Part shown: one piece after another, positions 24,478 through 33,279 of the stretch
How positions within the stretch are numbered: the stretch's first letter is position 1
How the letters are laid out: each line of letters begins with the position of its first letter
NCBI GenBank assembly: GCA_049296695.1
Contig: JBAQSX010000183.1
Span: 1 to 64,000, forward strand
DNA length: 64,000 nt
Reading direction: 5' to 3'
Source: UBA10906 sp049296695
Lineage (GTDB): Bacteria; Pseudomonadota; Gammaproteobacteria; Methylococcales; Methylomonadaceae
The notes under the pieces: model-generated
Told to the model about the DNA's origin: nothing
The model's input: only the letters and a program-made list of their open reading frames with translations
The model's database searches: none
Position numbers and translations under genes: made by a program

Positions 24478-26100
24478 TTAACGTCTAAATTGATGCGCGG
24501 CTAAGACAAAGCCTGAAAACAGCGGATGACCTTTGCGTGGGGTTGAAGTAAATTCAGGGTGAAATTGACACGCCAAAAACCACGGATGCTCAGGAATTTC
24601 AACCACTTCCACTAAACGCCCATCAATGGACTTGCCTGAAAAACGCATACCAGCGGATTCCAAACGCTCAAAATAATGGTTATTAAATTCATAACGGTGG
24701 CGATGACGTTCGGTAATTACGTCTTTTTGATACAAGCTATAAGCTAAGGTATCGTGTTGCAAACGGCATTGTTGTGTACCTAAGCGCATTGAACCGCCCA
24801 AATCGCTGTTTTCATCGCGGGTTTGCACTTGTCCGCACTCGCTCATCCATTCGGTAATTAAACCAATCACAGGGTGCGGTGAGGTGGGTAAAAATTCGGT
24901 GCTGTGCGCGCCTTCTAAACCTGCCACGTCTCTGGCAAATTCAATCACTGCCGCTTGCATTCCTAAGCAAATGCCTAAATAGGGGATGTTGTTTTCTCTA
25001 GCGTAACGGGCGGTGGCGATTTTGCCTTCTACGCCGCGCTCACCAAAACCACCGGGGACTAAAATGGCATCGAGATTTTTTAAACGCGCTGTGCCTTCTT
25101 CTTCAATTAATTCAGAGTCAATGTATTGAATATTGACTTTAATGCGAGTGCGAATACCTGCATGAATTAACGCCTCATTCAAAGACTTATACGCGTCTAG
25201 GTGGTCAACATATTTGCCGACAATGGCAATAGTGACTTCATGCTCAGGATTAGTTAGCGCGTGAATCACCGCTTTCCATTCGCTTAAATCCGCAGGTGGC
25301 ACGTCTAAACGCAAACGATGCACGACGATTTCATCTAAGCCTTGCTCGTGTAACATTAACGGAATGCGATAAATAGTATCGGCATCTACCGCGCAAATCA
25401 CCGCACGTTCTTCCACGTTAGTAAATAAGGCAATTTTGCGGCGTTCACTCACTGGCACGGGTTGTTCTGAACGACAAATTAAAATATCGGGTTGAATACC
25501 GATGGTGCGTAATTCTTTAACTGAGTGTTGCGTGGGTTTGGTTTTAATTTCACCTGCGGAGCGAATATAAGGCACTAAAGTTAAATGAATAAATAAAGAG
25601 CGGTCGCTTCCTAATTCAAAACGCATTTGCCGAATCGCTTCTAAAAATGGCAAAGATTCAATATCGCCCACTGTGCCACCGACTTCAATTAAGGCAACGT
25701 CCATGCCTTCCGCGCTGGCATAAACACGGCGTTTAATTTCATCGGTAATATGCGGAATCACCTGCACGGTCGCGCCTAAATAATCGCCTTTACGTTCACG
25801 GCGCAACACGCTGTCGTAGACTTGCCCTGTGGTGAAATTATTTTTGCGGGTCATGGTGGTTTTTAAAAACCGTTCGTAATGCCCTAAATCTAAATCGGTT
25901 TCCGCGCCGTCTTCGGTGACAAAGACCTCGCCGTGTTGAAACGGACTCATGGTGCCGGGGTCGAGGTTAATATAGGGGTCGAGCTTGGTCATGGTGACTT
26001 TTAAGCCCCGCGCTTCCAAAATCGCGGCAAGTGAAGAAGCGGCAATGCCTTTGCCTAGTGACGACACCACGCCGCCTGTAATAAAAATATATTTGGTCAT
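24478..26100 (-). CDS. pyrG: CTP synthase
   Basis: A 540-residue CTP synthase that aminates UTP to CTP using glutamine. The synthetase half starts KYIFITGGVVSSLGKGIAAS (P-loop) and includes MSPFQHGEVFVTEDGAETDLDLGHY. The class I glutamine amidotransferase half has GGFGERGVEGK, the nucleophile Cys in GICLGMQ, and the His-Glu pair in CQFHPEF. Full length. It is the first of the pyrG-kdsA-eno series, here about 3.3 kb away from kdsA. Confidence 0.97.
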   Translation of the reverse strand: MTKYIFITGGVVSSLGKGIAASSLAAILEARGLKVTMTKLDPYINLDPGTMSPFQHGEVFVTEDGAETDLDLGHYERFLKTTMTRKNNFTTGQVYDSVLRRERKGDYLGATVQVIPHITDEIKRRVYASAEGMDVALIEVGGTVGDIESLPFLEAIRQMRFELGSDRSLFIHLTLVPYIRSAGEIKTKPTQHSVKELRTIGIQPDILICRSEQPVPVSERRKIALFTNVEERAVICAVDADTIYRIPLMLHEQGLDEIVVHRLRLDVPPADLSEWKAVIHALTNPEHEVTIAIVGKYVDHLDAYKSLNEALIHAGIRTRIKVNIQYIDSELIEEEGTARLKNLDAILVPGGFGERGVEGKIATARYARENNIPYLGICLGMQAAVIEFARDVAGLEGAHSTEFLPTSPHPVIGLITEWMSECGQVQTRDENSDLGGSMRLGTQQCRLQHDTLAYSLYQKDVITERHRHRYEFNNHYFERLESAGMRFSGKSIDGRLVEVVEIPEHPWFLACQFHPEFTSTPRKGHPLFSGFVLAAHQFRR

Positions 26101-26208
26101 GAGAATAGTGATTTGCGTAGAAAGACGCGCTTAAAGCGCGTGGTGAAATACAGGCATTTTAATCGACTATGCCCTGTGCGTCATGGTGTTTATGGTTTGT
26201 GTAAGCGT

Positions 26209-26361
26209 TTAAGGTTGCTTGTGATAGATTTTGCAGACTAATTCATAAAACCATTGTGGACGAAATGAAACCACCCATATTAAAAATAAGCCCGATATTG
26301 GAATTGGGCCTATTTCTAATAAGGTAATCACTAATAAAATTAATACAATTAAAAAGCGCAC
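26209..26361 (-). CDS. Small membrane protein with conserved LEIGP motif
   Basis: A 50-residue frame from a GTG preceded by TAAGG. Residues 2-15 form one hydrophobic helix, LLEIGPIPISG makes a turn, then a second helix (LFLIWVVSF) ends at RPQWFYELV. The compact two-helix plan with the RPxWF end and a clean ribosome site argues for a real gene. It is upstream of pyrG on the same strand, 108 bp away. No function known. Confidence 0.55.
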   Translation of the reverse strand: MRFLIVLILLVITLLEIGPIPISGLFLIWVVSFRPQWFYELVCKIYHKQP

Positions 26362-26575
26362 GATAATTACCTTAAGCAAAGCAGATGAATAACAGATAAT
26401 AAATTAGCTTTACTATTTTTTAAAACACACCTAATTATTGTATAAAATTTAAAACTAAAAATTTTAATTCACTAAAAACCAAGATAATTGTATTTTTTAA
26501 ATTAAGGTGGTGCGTTTAAATATACCTTTAAACGCGCTCACCTTAATAGTTCACAAAAATTATTATTTATAACAA
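26362..26575. terminator. Long hairpin downstream of the tail-collar gene, otherwise no gene
   Basis: At 26501-26546 the arms ATTAAGGTGGTGCGTTTAAA and TTTAAACGCGCTCACCTTAAT pair with one small asymmetry, forming a stem of nearly 20 bp with AT tracts on both sides. It lies 30 bp past the tail-collar stop. The rest of the stretch is AT-rich with nothing recognisable. Confidence 0.5.
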
Positions 26576-26827
26576 TTAAGGACGTTGCGGGTATTCACCA
26601 TAAAAACAAATAATATATCGAGATTGACCTTCACCATCAATACTACTAACTGCGGGCAAATTGGGTAATGCAAATGTCTGTTGCCCATCACCACCATAGA
26701 TAGTGCCAATTATTGAGCTTAATACTGGATATTGTTGAATGTTCAATAAACTGCCATCACAAAAAAGCCAATTTTCAGGGGCATAATTACCTCCAAAAAG
26801 AACGATAGTTCCGACATAATTATTCAT
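26576..26827 (-). CDS. Phage tail-collar domain protein (microcystin-dependent protein type)
   Basis: An 83-residue protein matching the tail-collar fold of MdpB-type proteins: GTIVLFGGNYAPENWLFCDG, then SIIGTIYGGDGQQTFALPNL. It is shorter than usual (about 170), with only the first collar repeat and a short tail ending in GQSRYIICFYGEYP. The ATG at 26827 was chosen because GGAGTT lies just upstream; an ATG four codons earlier lacks one. Such genes occur outside prophages; no phage genes adjoin. Confidence 0.7.
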   Translation of the reverse strand: MNNYVGTIVLFGGNYAPENWLFCDGSLLNIQQYPVLSSIIGTIYGGDGQQTFALPNLPAVSSIDGEGQSRYIICFYGEYPQRP

Positions 26828-27012
26828 GTTTAACTCCAAAAATTAATTTTCACACTATGTTACACAAAGTAACGATTAAAAATTACGAACAATCAAAAAA
26901 TTAATTCGTAATTACCAAAGTCAATAACTTTGCAAAGTTATCAGACTATTCTTTAACAATCAATTAAAAATCGATTATTTGATTTTGTTCAAGTGTACTG
27001 CTAATAATTAAA

Positions 27013-27840
27013 TTACTCAACCGTCCATTGCACTAAACCGCTATAAGCGGTAACTAATACAACCACGCCAAAAATGATACGATACCACGCAAATATTATG
27101 AAATCATTATGACTGATGTAACGCAATAAGGCTTTTATCGCTAGAATCGCGCTAAAGAAAGCGGTAATAATGCCCATTAAAAAATACGGGGCTTCACTGG
27201 CAAATTCTAATAATTCACGGTGTTTATAAATATCATACAGGCTAGCCATTAATAAAGTCGGAATGGCTAGAAAAAATGAAAACTCAATAGTCGCTTTGCG
27301 TGATAGTCCAAATAATAAACCACCAATAATTGTCGCGCCTGAACGTGATGTCCCCGGAATTAACGCTAAAGCTTGAGCGCAACCTAATTTTAACGCGTCT
27401 AATGGCGTTAATTGGTCTACATCGGTAATGGTCATACTATGTTCGCGCTTTTCTGCCCAAATAATAATAATGCCACCAATAATAAAGGCTAAGGCTACAG
27501 GCACGGGTTTAAATAAAGCGTCTTTAATAGCATGACCGAATAAAAATCCAATACTGGCTAAAGGTAAAAAGGCAATAGCGATATTTAAAGCGAATTTTCT
27601 CGCATTGGCTTGTGTGGGTAATTCAATAAAAGTAGTAATTAATTTAGCGCGATATTCCCAGCATACCGCTAAAATTGAACCCATTTGCACCACTACGGCA
27701 AATAATTTACCGCGCATATCATTAAAATGTAATAAATCTTCGGCTAACACTAAATGACCTGTGCTAGAAATTGGTAAAAATTCGGTTAAGCCTTCAACAA
27801 TACCTAAGATAAAGGCTTTTAATAAAATAATTAAATCCAT
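27013..27840 (-). CDS. uppP: Undecaprenyl-diphosphatase
   Basis: An integral membrane BacA/UppP of about 275 residues that recycles undecaprenyl pyrophosphate for peptidoglycan and LPS carriers. The catalytic motifs are EGLTEFLPISSTGHL near the N-terminus and PGTSRSGATI in the second half, with about eight membrane helices. The start was placed at MDLIILLKAF, since the longer form reads through a repeat-bearing leader. A 25-bp palindrome (27877-27901) lies between it and nadK. Confidence 0.95.
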   Translation of the reverse strand: MDLIILLKAFILGIVEGLTEFLPISSTGHLVLAEDLLHFNDMRGKLFAVVVQMGSILAVCWEYRAKLITTFIELPTQANARKFALNIAIAFLPLASIGFLFGHAIKDALFKPVPVALAFIIGGIIIIWAEKREHSMTITDVDQLTPLDALKLGCAQALALIPGTSRSGATIIGGLLFGLSRKATIEFSFFLAIPTLLMASLYDIYKHRELLEFASEAPYFLMGIITAFFSAILAIKALLRYISHNDFIIFAWYRIIFGVVVLVTAYSGLVQWTVE

Positions 27841-27876
27841 CTGAGTTTTTAAAAGTAATAAGTAAAAAAGATTAGC

Positions 27877-27901
27877 GTAGAGACGTTGCACTGCAACGTC
27901 T
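27877..27901. repeat. AGACGTTGCA palindrome, copy 2
   Basis: The same unit (GTAGAGACG then TTGCACTGCAACGTCT) is present at 11502-11526. A perfect stem of 10 bp. It lies between nadK and uppP and could end nadK transcription. Likely a REP-type repeat. Confidence 0.7.
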
Positions 27902-27931
27902 TATATTAAAGATTAATGAAAAAGCTAATAT

Positions 27932-28804
27932 CTATCCCCCGCTCCAATGTAATTTATTACGCAAAATAGAAAAGAAATCATGCTGTTTAGGATGTAAAAT
28001 CCTAATTGGAATCGGTTCTTTTTTAATTAAAATTTTATCGCTAATTAATACATCGGGGATTTCAATATGGTCGCAAGTCACTAAAGCATTAATTTGTTTG
28101 GTTTGACAAAAACTAATTTCAATTTCTGCTGAATCATCAATAACAATAGGACGATTCGATAAGGTATGTGGATTTAACGGCACTAATACTAAAGCTTGCA
28201 AAGCAGGATGTAAAATAGGCCCACCCGCAGATAAAGAATAAGCCGTTGAACCTGTGGGCGTTGAAATAATTAAACCGTCAGAGCGTTGCGCATTTAAAAA
28301 CACGCCATTAATTTTAGTAATAATTTCAATCATACTCGGTGTCACCCAACGATGCACCACCACTTCATTGACCGCAGTTTCTTCATGAATAATTTGATTA
28401 TTGCGTATTATTTTAGCGCGTAATAAATGCCGCCTTTCTTCATTATAATCACCTTGTAATATCTCGTGCAGTTTTTGGGGCAAATCATTAGGTGAAATAT
28501 CCACTAAAAAGCCTAATCGACCTAAATTAATACCAATTAAAGGAATATTATCAGCTACTATTGCGCGAGCGGCGGCTAAAAAAGTGCCATCACCACCTAC
28601 AGCAATGACGACATCACAACATCTGCCTAATTGCTCAATAGGACAAGCATTAACGCCTGTATTATTAATAAATTGTAGACTGTCGCTGGCAACTAATACG
28701 GTGTAGTGATATTGGCTTAAATAGCGGTGTAACACCGCTAGGGTCGCGCTGATACTGGCATCACTAGGTTTGCCAATGATGCCAACACGTTGGAAAGGAG
28801 TCAT
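27932..28804 (-). CDS. nadK: NAD kinase
   Basis: A 290-residue NAD kinase producing NADP. It has the N-terminal RVGIIGKP, the hallmark VIAVGGDGTFLAAAR (GGDGT), GRLGFLVDISP, VNEVVVHR, and TPTGSTAYSLSAGGPILHP. Length and motif spacing are normal for proteobacteria. It is upstream of uppP on the same strand, with a palindrome in the gap. Confidence 0.95.
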   Translation of the reverse strand: MTPFQRVGIIGKPSDASISATLAVLHRYLSQYHYTVLVASDSLQFINNTGVNACPIEQLGRCCDVVIAVGGDGTFLAAARAIVADNIPLIGINLGRLGFLVDISPNDLPQKLHEILQGDYNEERRHLLRAKIIRNNQIIHEETAVNEVVVHRWVTPSMIEIITKINGVFLNAQRSDGLIISTPTGSTAYSLSAGGPILHPALQALVLVPLNPHTLSNRPIVIDDSAEIEISFCQTKQINALVTCDHIEIPDVLISDKILIKKEPIPIRILHPKQHDFFSILRNKLHWSGG

Positions 28805-28963
28805 GATAAAGATGCAAAAGCAATGAATAAAGAATGCTTGAATATATCAGACTTATTCATGGTGCGGGGATTTTTGTGTTAAGTTTTGAAAAAAATAGAG
28901 TAGTTAATTGTAAGCGCGTATTGTTTGAACGACAGAGTTTTTAAAAACAGTTAATAATATTTG

Positions 28964-29076
28964 AAGTTACGCAGAATTTATCACTGTAGGGGCAAATCCT
29001 ATTTGCCCTTGATAACAAATCGTAATTTACCATTAATAACAAACCGTTGTAAAAAGGCGAATATGTCGCCCCTACA
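28964..29076. repeat. AAGTTACGCA / TGTAGGGGC palindromic element
   Basis: Left end AAGTTACGCA (28964-28973), then arms TGTAGGGGCAAAT and TCGCCCCTACA around TTAATAACAA. The outer right end has decayed. A full copy with both outer ends is at 43025-43142; partial copies are at 10784 and 60561. It lies in the 416-bp gap between nadK and glgP (divergent), which otherwise shows nothing recognisable. Confidence 0.7.
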
Positions 29077-29220
29077 TTTAACAACGCATCGTTATGAAAA
29101 CTTCATCAATAGCTTTAGTGATTAACGTAACACGCTAATATTTTAATTGCCGCCATAATAATGTCATCATAGTCTTTTATAATGTGTGGTTTATTCTTTA
29201 ACCTTTACTTATAGTCCATT

Positions 29221-31740
29221 ATGCCCACTCGAAAATTTATTCTCAGTCATCCCAAGCCTTCGATTATTAAAATTCCTCAACAAGGCATGAAGAAAAAAGA
29301 TTTTATCGAAGATTTTAAACAATACTATGTGCATTTATTAGGCAGAGATCAAAGTTGCAGATCACCTTATTATGCGGGTGAGGCTTTATCACTGGTAATA
29401 CGCGATAGATTAATGGAGCGTTGGAAAAATACCCATAATACTTATAAACAAAACGAAAGCCGTCGTTTATTTTATTTATCAATGGAATTTTTAATGGGGC
29501 GCACTTTAAATAATGCCTTATTAAACTTAGGTATTGATGATAAAGTCGATGAGGCTATGCACGATTTAGGCATTGAAATAGAAGAATTAATTGATAGTGA
29601 ATTAGACGCGGGTTTGGGTAATGGCGGTTTAGGTCGATTAGCCGCCTGTTTTATTGATAGTTGCGCGACTTTACAATTACCCGTATTAGCTTATGGTCTG
29701 CGTTATGAATACGGTATGTTTACCCAAAATATTATTAATGGTGAGCAGGTTGAAAAACCCGATCATTGGCTCAGACACGGTAATGTTTGGGAAATAGCGC
29801 GTATTGAATACTCACATCGTGTTAAATTCGGTGGCCATACTGAAAGCTATATTGATAAATACGGCAAACAACGTTTTAAATGGGTCGCCACTAGTGATGT
29901 TTTAGCCGTGCCGTTTGATACGCCCATACCGGGTTATCGTAATAATACCGTTAATTCTTTGCGTTTATGGAAAGCAGTTGCTACTGAAGAATTTAATTTA
30001 GACGAATTTAATGCAGGTGATTATGCTGAAGCGGTTGCCACTAAAATAGCCGCTGAAAACATTACTATGGTTCTATACCCCAATGATAATAATGAACAGG
30101 GTAAAGAATTACGTTTACGCCAACAATACTTTTTAGCCTCAGCGAGCCTGCAAGATGTATTAACCCATTGGGTAGCACGGCACGATAATGATTTCTCACA
30201 ATTTGCTGAAAAGAATTGTTTTCAATTAAATGATACCCATCCCAGTATTGCCGTGGCTGAATTAATGCGCTTATTATTGGATAATTATCACTTATCATGG
30301 GAAGACGCGTGGGCAATTACTAATAAAGTAATGGCTTATACTAATCATACTTTATTACCCGAAGCCTTGGAAAAATGGTCTGTGCCATTAATGCGTCATT
30401 TATTACCGCGTTTAATGGAGATTATTTTTGAAATTAATGCCCGTTTTATGGCAGAGGTTTCACGGCATTGGCCCGGTGATAATGAACGTTTGCGGCGCAT
30501 GTCTATTATTGAAGAAGGCGATGTTCAACATGTGCGTATGGCGTATTTAGCCATAGTGGGCAGTTTTTCAGTTAATGGCGTGGCGCAATTACATTCACAA
30601 TTATTGCAACAGGGTTTATTTAATGATTTTTATCAATTAAGCCCGCACAAGTTTAATAATAAAACCAATGGCGTAACGCCGCGCCGTTGGTTGGCGGCTT
30701 GTAATCCGCAATTAGCGCATTTAATTACTGAAACTATTGGTGATGCTTGGATAACGGATTTATCACAATTAAAGAAATTAATTCCCTATGCTGAAAATGC
30801 CGCCTTTAGAAAACGCTGGCGTGATATTAAACAAGCCGCAAAACAACGTTTAATTGATTTTAAAAAACAACACCATGATATTGAATTGGATGTCAATGCT
30901 TTATTTGATGTGCAGGTAAAACGCATTCATGAATATAAACGCCAGTTACTCAATGTGTTGCATGTGATTTATTTATACCATCGTATTAAAACAGGGCATA
31001 CGCAAAACTGGGTGAATCGTTGTGTGTTAATTGGTGGTAAAGCCGCGCCGGGTTATCGCATGGCAAAAAGAATTATTAAGTTAATTAATAATGTTGCTAA
31101 AGTGATTAATGATGATGCGCAGGTTAATGATAAATTAACGCTGTTTTTCTTAGCGGATTATCGGGTATCGGCAATGGAAAAAATTTGTCCGGGTGCTGAT
31201 TTATCTGAGCAAATATCCACAGCGGGTAAAGAAGCCTCAGGTACGGGGAATATGAAATTAATGATGAATGGCGCGATTACTATTGGCACTTTAGATGGGG
31301 CTAATATTGAGATATTAGAAGAAGTGGGCGAGGAGAATTTCTTTTTATTTGGTTTAACTGAAGAACAAATTGCGCAAAAACGTCCCCATTATAATCCGCA
31401 AGCCATTATTGAGCAGGATGAAGATTTAAAACAAGTATTGCATTTATTAGAATCGGGACATTTTAATCAATTTGAAGCGCATATTTTTGATGAGTTAATT
31501 GCTTCAATTAAATCACCCCATGACCCGTGGATGACTATCGCTGATTTTCGCAGTTATGTTGATACTCAAAAACGGGTAGAAGATGCTTATCGTGATAAAG
31601 AACATTGGACAAAAATGAGTATTTTAAATTGCGCTAATAGTGGTAAGTTTTCCACTGATAGAACCATTGCTGAATATAATCGTGATATTTGGCATTTAAC
31701 CCCGCAAGCGGTACAAGACCATGGGGTTTTGCATAAATAA
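29221..31740 (+). CDS. glgP: Glycogen/starch phosphorylase
   Basis: An 839-residue PLP-dependent alpha-glucan phosphorylase releasing glucose 1-phosphate from glycogen. Landmarks are YFLSMEFL-type LFYLSMEFLMGRTL, DAGLGNGGLGRLAACFIDS, NDTHPSIAVAELMR, NNKTNGVTPRRWL, and the PLP-site KEASGTGNMKLMMNGA near residue 670. Full length. It stands alone on the plus strand, followed directly by a MITE-like core. No other glycogen genes are in the window. Confidence 0.96.
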   Translation: MPTRKFILSHPKPSIIKIPQQGMKKKDFIEDFKQYYVHLLGRDQSCRSPYYAGEALSLVIRDRLMERWKNTHNTYKQNESRRLFYLSMEFLMGRTLNNALLNLGIDDKVDEAMHDLGIEIEELIDSELDAGLGNGGLGRLAACFIDSCATLQLPVLAYGLRYEYGMFTQNIINGEQVEKPDHWLRHGNVWEIARIEYSHRVKFGGHTESYIDKYGKQRFKWVATSDVLAVPFDTPIPGYRNNTVNSLRLWKAVATEEFNLDEFNAGDYAEAVATKIAAENITMVLYPNDNNEQGKELRLRQQYFLASASLQDVLTHWVARHDNDFSQFAEKNCFQLNDTHPSIAVAELMRLLLDNYHLSWEDAWAITNKVMAYTNHTLLPEALEKWSVPLMRHLLPRLMEIIFEINARFMAEVSRHWPGDNERLRRMSIIEEGDVQHVRMAYLAIVGSFSVNGVAQLHSQLLQQGLFNDFYQLSPHKFNNKTNGVTPRRWLAACNPQLAHLITETIGDAWITDLSQLKKLIPYAENAAFRKRWRDIKQAAKQRLIDFKKQHHDIELDVNALFDVQVKRIHEYKRQLLNVLHVIYLYHRIKTGHTQNWVNRCVLIGGKAAPGYRMAKRIIKLINNVAKVINDDAQVNDKLTLFFLADYRVSAMEKICPGADLSEQISTAGKEASGTGNMKLMMNGAITIGTLDGANIEILEEVGEENFFLFGLTEEQIAQKRPHYNPQAIIEQDEDLKQVLHLLESGHFNQFEAHIFDELIASIKSPHDPWMTIADFRSYVDTQKRVEDAYRDKEHWTKMSILNCANSGKFSTDRTIAEYNRDIWHLTPQAVQDHGVLHK

Positions 31741-31746
31741 TGATGG

Positions 31747-31806
31747 CTAATTAATATCAAAGCTTTCGGAGTTCAAACCTAGGTTTGAACTCCAAGTAAA
31801 AGAGCT
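31747..31806. repeat. Partial MITE core after glgP
   Basis: It contains the central part of the 115-bp MITE: TAATATCAAAG-CTTTCGGAG then the perfect TTCAAACCTAGGTTTGAA palindrome and CTCCAAGTAAAA. Both terminal repeats are missing. It lies between convergent glgP and the ubiH-type gene and can fold as a terminator-like stem. Confidence 0.65.
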
Positions 31807-31814
31807 ATTGGGTA

Positions 31815-33047
31815 TTACAAAATAACCTGCCCACGCGCTAATTTGGGTAAATTACCTTTTAAACCCATCGCATTACGCATCACTTCTAATTTAGCAGGGG
31901 CAACGCGTTCTGCTAAACCTAAACCTAAATTGCGTAAAAATTTAATCGGTAAAACATCATTGCTAAACACTTGATAAAACACATCCATGAGCGTCATCAT
32001 TTTTAGATTTTCATGGCGGCGCATTTTTTCATAACGTTTCAATACCTGCATATCGGCAATAGATTGTCCTTGTTGCACGGCTTCTAAAATCACCTCAGCT
32101 AAGGCGGCGGCATCTAATAAACCGATATTAACCCCCTGTCCTGCCAGTGGATTGATGGTATGCGCGGCATCACCGACTAAAGCCACCCCTGCTTTAACAT
32201 AATGCTGGGCATGTTGGCGTTTTAAAGGAAAAGTCGCTGTGCCTAAAACCGCAACAACTTGTCCTAAACACTCAGGAAAAGCACTCATTAACTCGTGTTT
32301 TAAGTCATCAAAAGGCAGACTGCTTAAGCGTTTGACTTCATCGGGCGAGTTATACCAAACAATAGAACCGTAATTCCCTGTCAGCGGTAAAAACGCTTGC
32401 GGGCCGCTAGGCACAAAACGTTGCCAAGTAATATCTTGTTGACTTAGCTCAGTTTCAATATAAATCACGAGCGCGTGTTGTCCATAATCCCAACTAGTCA
32501 CACCTAGCCCTACGCTTTGTCTGACGCGGGATTGCGCCCCATCGGCGGCAACGACTAGTTTCGCCTTTAAAACCCGCCCATCACTCAAACTAAGGCTAGT
32601 GTCTTGACCAATGCGATAATCGATTTTATCGATAGTAATCGGACAAATTAGACTGATATTGGCAAAATCGGCTAAGCGTTCGAGTAAAGCTAATTGAGTG
32701 ATGCGATTTTCAACAATATAGCCAAGTTCAGGGTAATTAATATCATCACTGCAAAACTCAGTATCACCCGCAGTTTCCCAAACGCGCATCCGCCGAAACG
32801 GACACAAACGGCGATTAAGCACACCTTGCCACGCGCCCACGGTTTCTAAAATATTTTTTGAGGCAATACTTAATGCCGAAACCCGCAAATCATGGGGTTG
32901 CTCGTGCGCAAATGCTTGTGGCTGACTGCTTTCTAGCACGGCAACGCGCAGAGAACTATCACCCAAACCACAAGCCACCGCCGCCCCGACCATACCGCCG
33001 CCGACAATAACTACATCAAATTCATATTCAGAGCCGCTTTGTTTCAT
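31815..33047 (-). CDS. UbiH/UbiF/COQ6-family FAD monooxygenase
   Basis: A flavoprotein hydroxylase of about 410 residues for ubiquinone ring synthesis. FAD-binding GxGxxG is in FDVVIVGGGMVGAAVACGL, the family ARVSALS-type motif is LRVSALSIAS, and the second FAD motif is VALVGDAAHTINPLAGQG. UbiH, UbiF and UbiI share these, so the ring position cannot be settled from this reading. The ATG at 33047 was chosen because the Rossmann strand starts soon after it. It stands alone, with 187 bp and a divergent gene upstream. Confidence 0.88.
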   Translation of the reverse strand: MKQSGSEYEFDVVIVGGGMVGAAVACGLGDSSLRVAVLESSQPQAFAHEQPHDLRVSALSIASKNILETVGAWQGVLNRRLCPFRRMRVWETAGDTEFCSDDINYPELGYIVENRITQLALLERLADFANISLICPITIDKIDYRIGQDTSLSLSDGRVLKAKLVVAADGAQSRVRQSVGLGVTSWDYGQHALVIYIETELSQQDITWQRFVPSGPQAFLPLTGNYGSIVWYNSPDEVKRLSSLPFDDLKHELMSAFPECLGQVVAVLGTATFPLKRQHAQHYVKAGVALVGDAAHTINPLAGQGVNIGLLDAAALAEVILEAVQQGQSIADMQVLKRYEKMRRHENLKMMTLMDVFYQVFSNDVLPIKFLRNLGLGLAERVAPAKLEVMRNAMGLKGNLPKLARGQVIL

Positions 33048-33279
33048 TTCAATCACTAAAAATTGGTAAATATATAAGCGTGCAGTGTACAAGACTCTAC
33101 TAAGAGTTTCAAAATAGTTTTGTTAAAAATAGACGCATTATTGATATACATCCTATTTAAAATAGCCTACTAATACAGTAGATAATAAAAAATAATTGTG
33201 GCGGTAAATTCATTGTCTTATAGTTAGGCAATCAATTTATTGCTACCATTATTTTAAAACCCGATAAGGCATAAACAAA

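Noticed and set aside
26576..26827. Tail-collar gene taken as evidence of a prophage.
   Set aside because: No other phage structural, integrase or repressor genes are nearby; flanks are pyrG and uppP.
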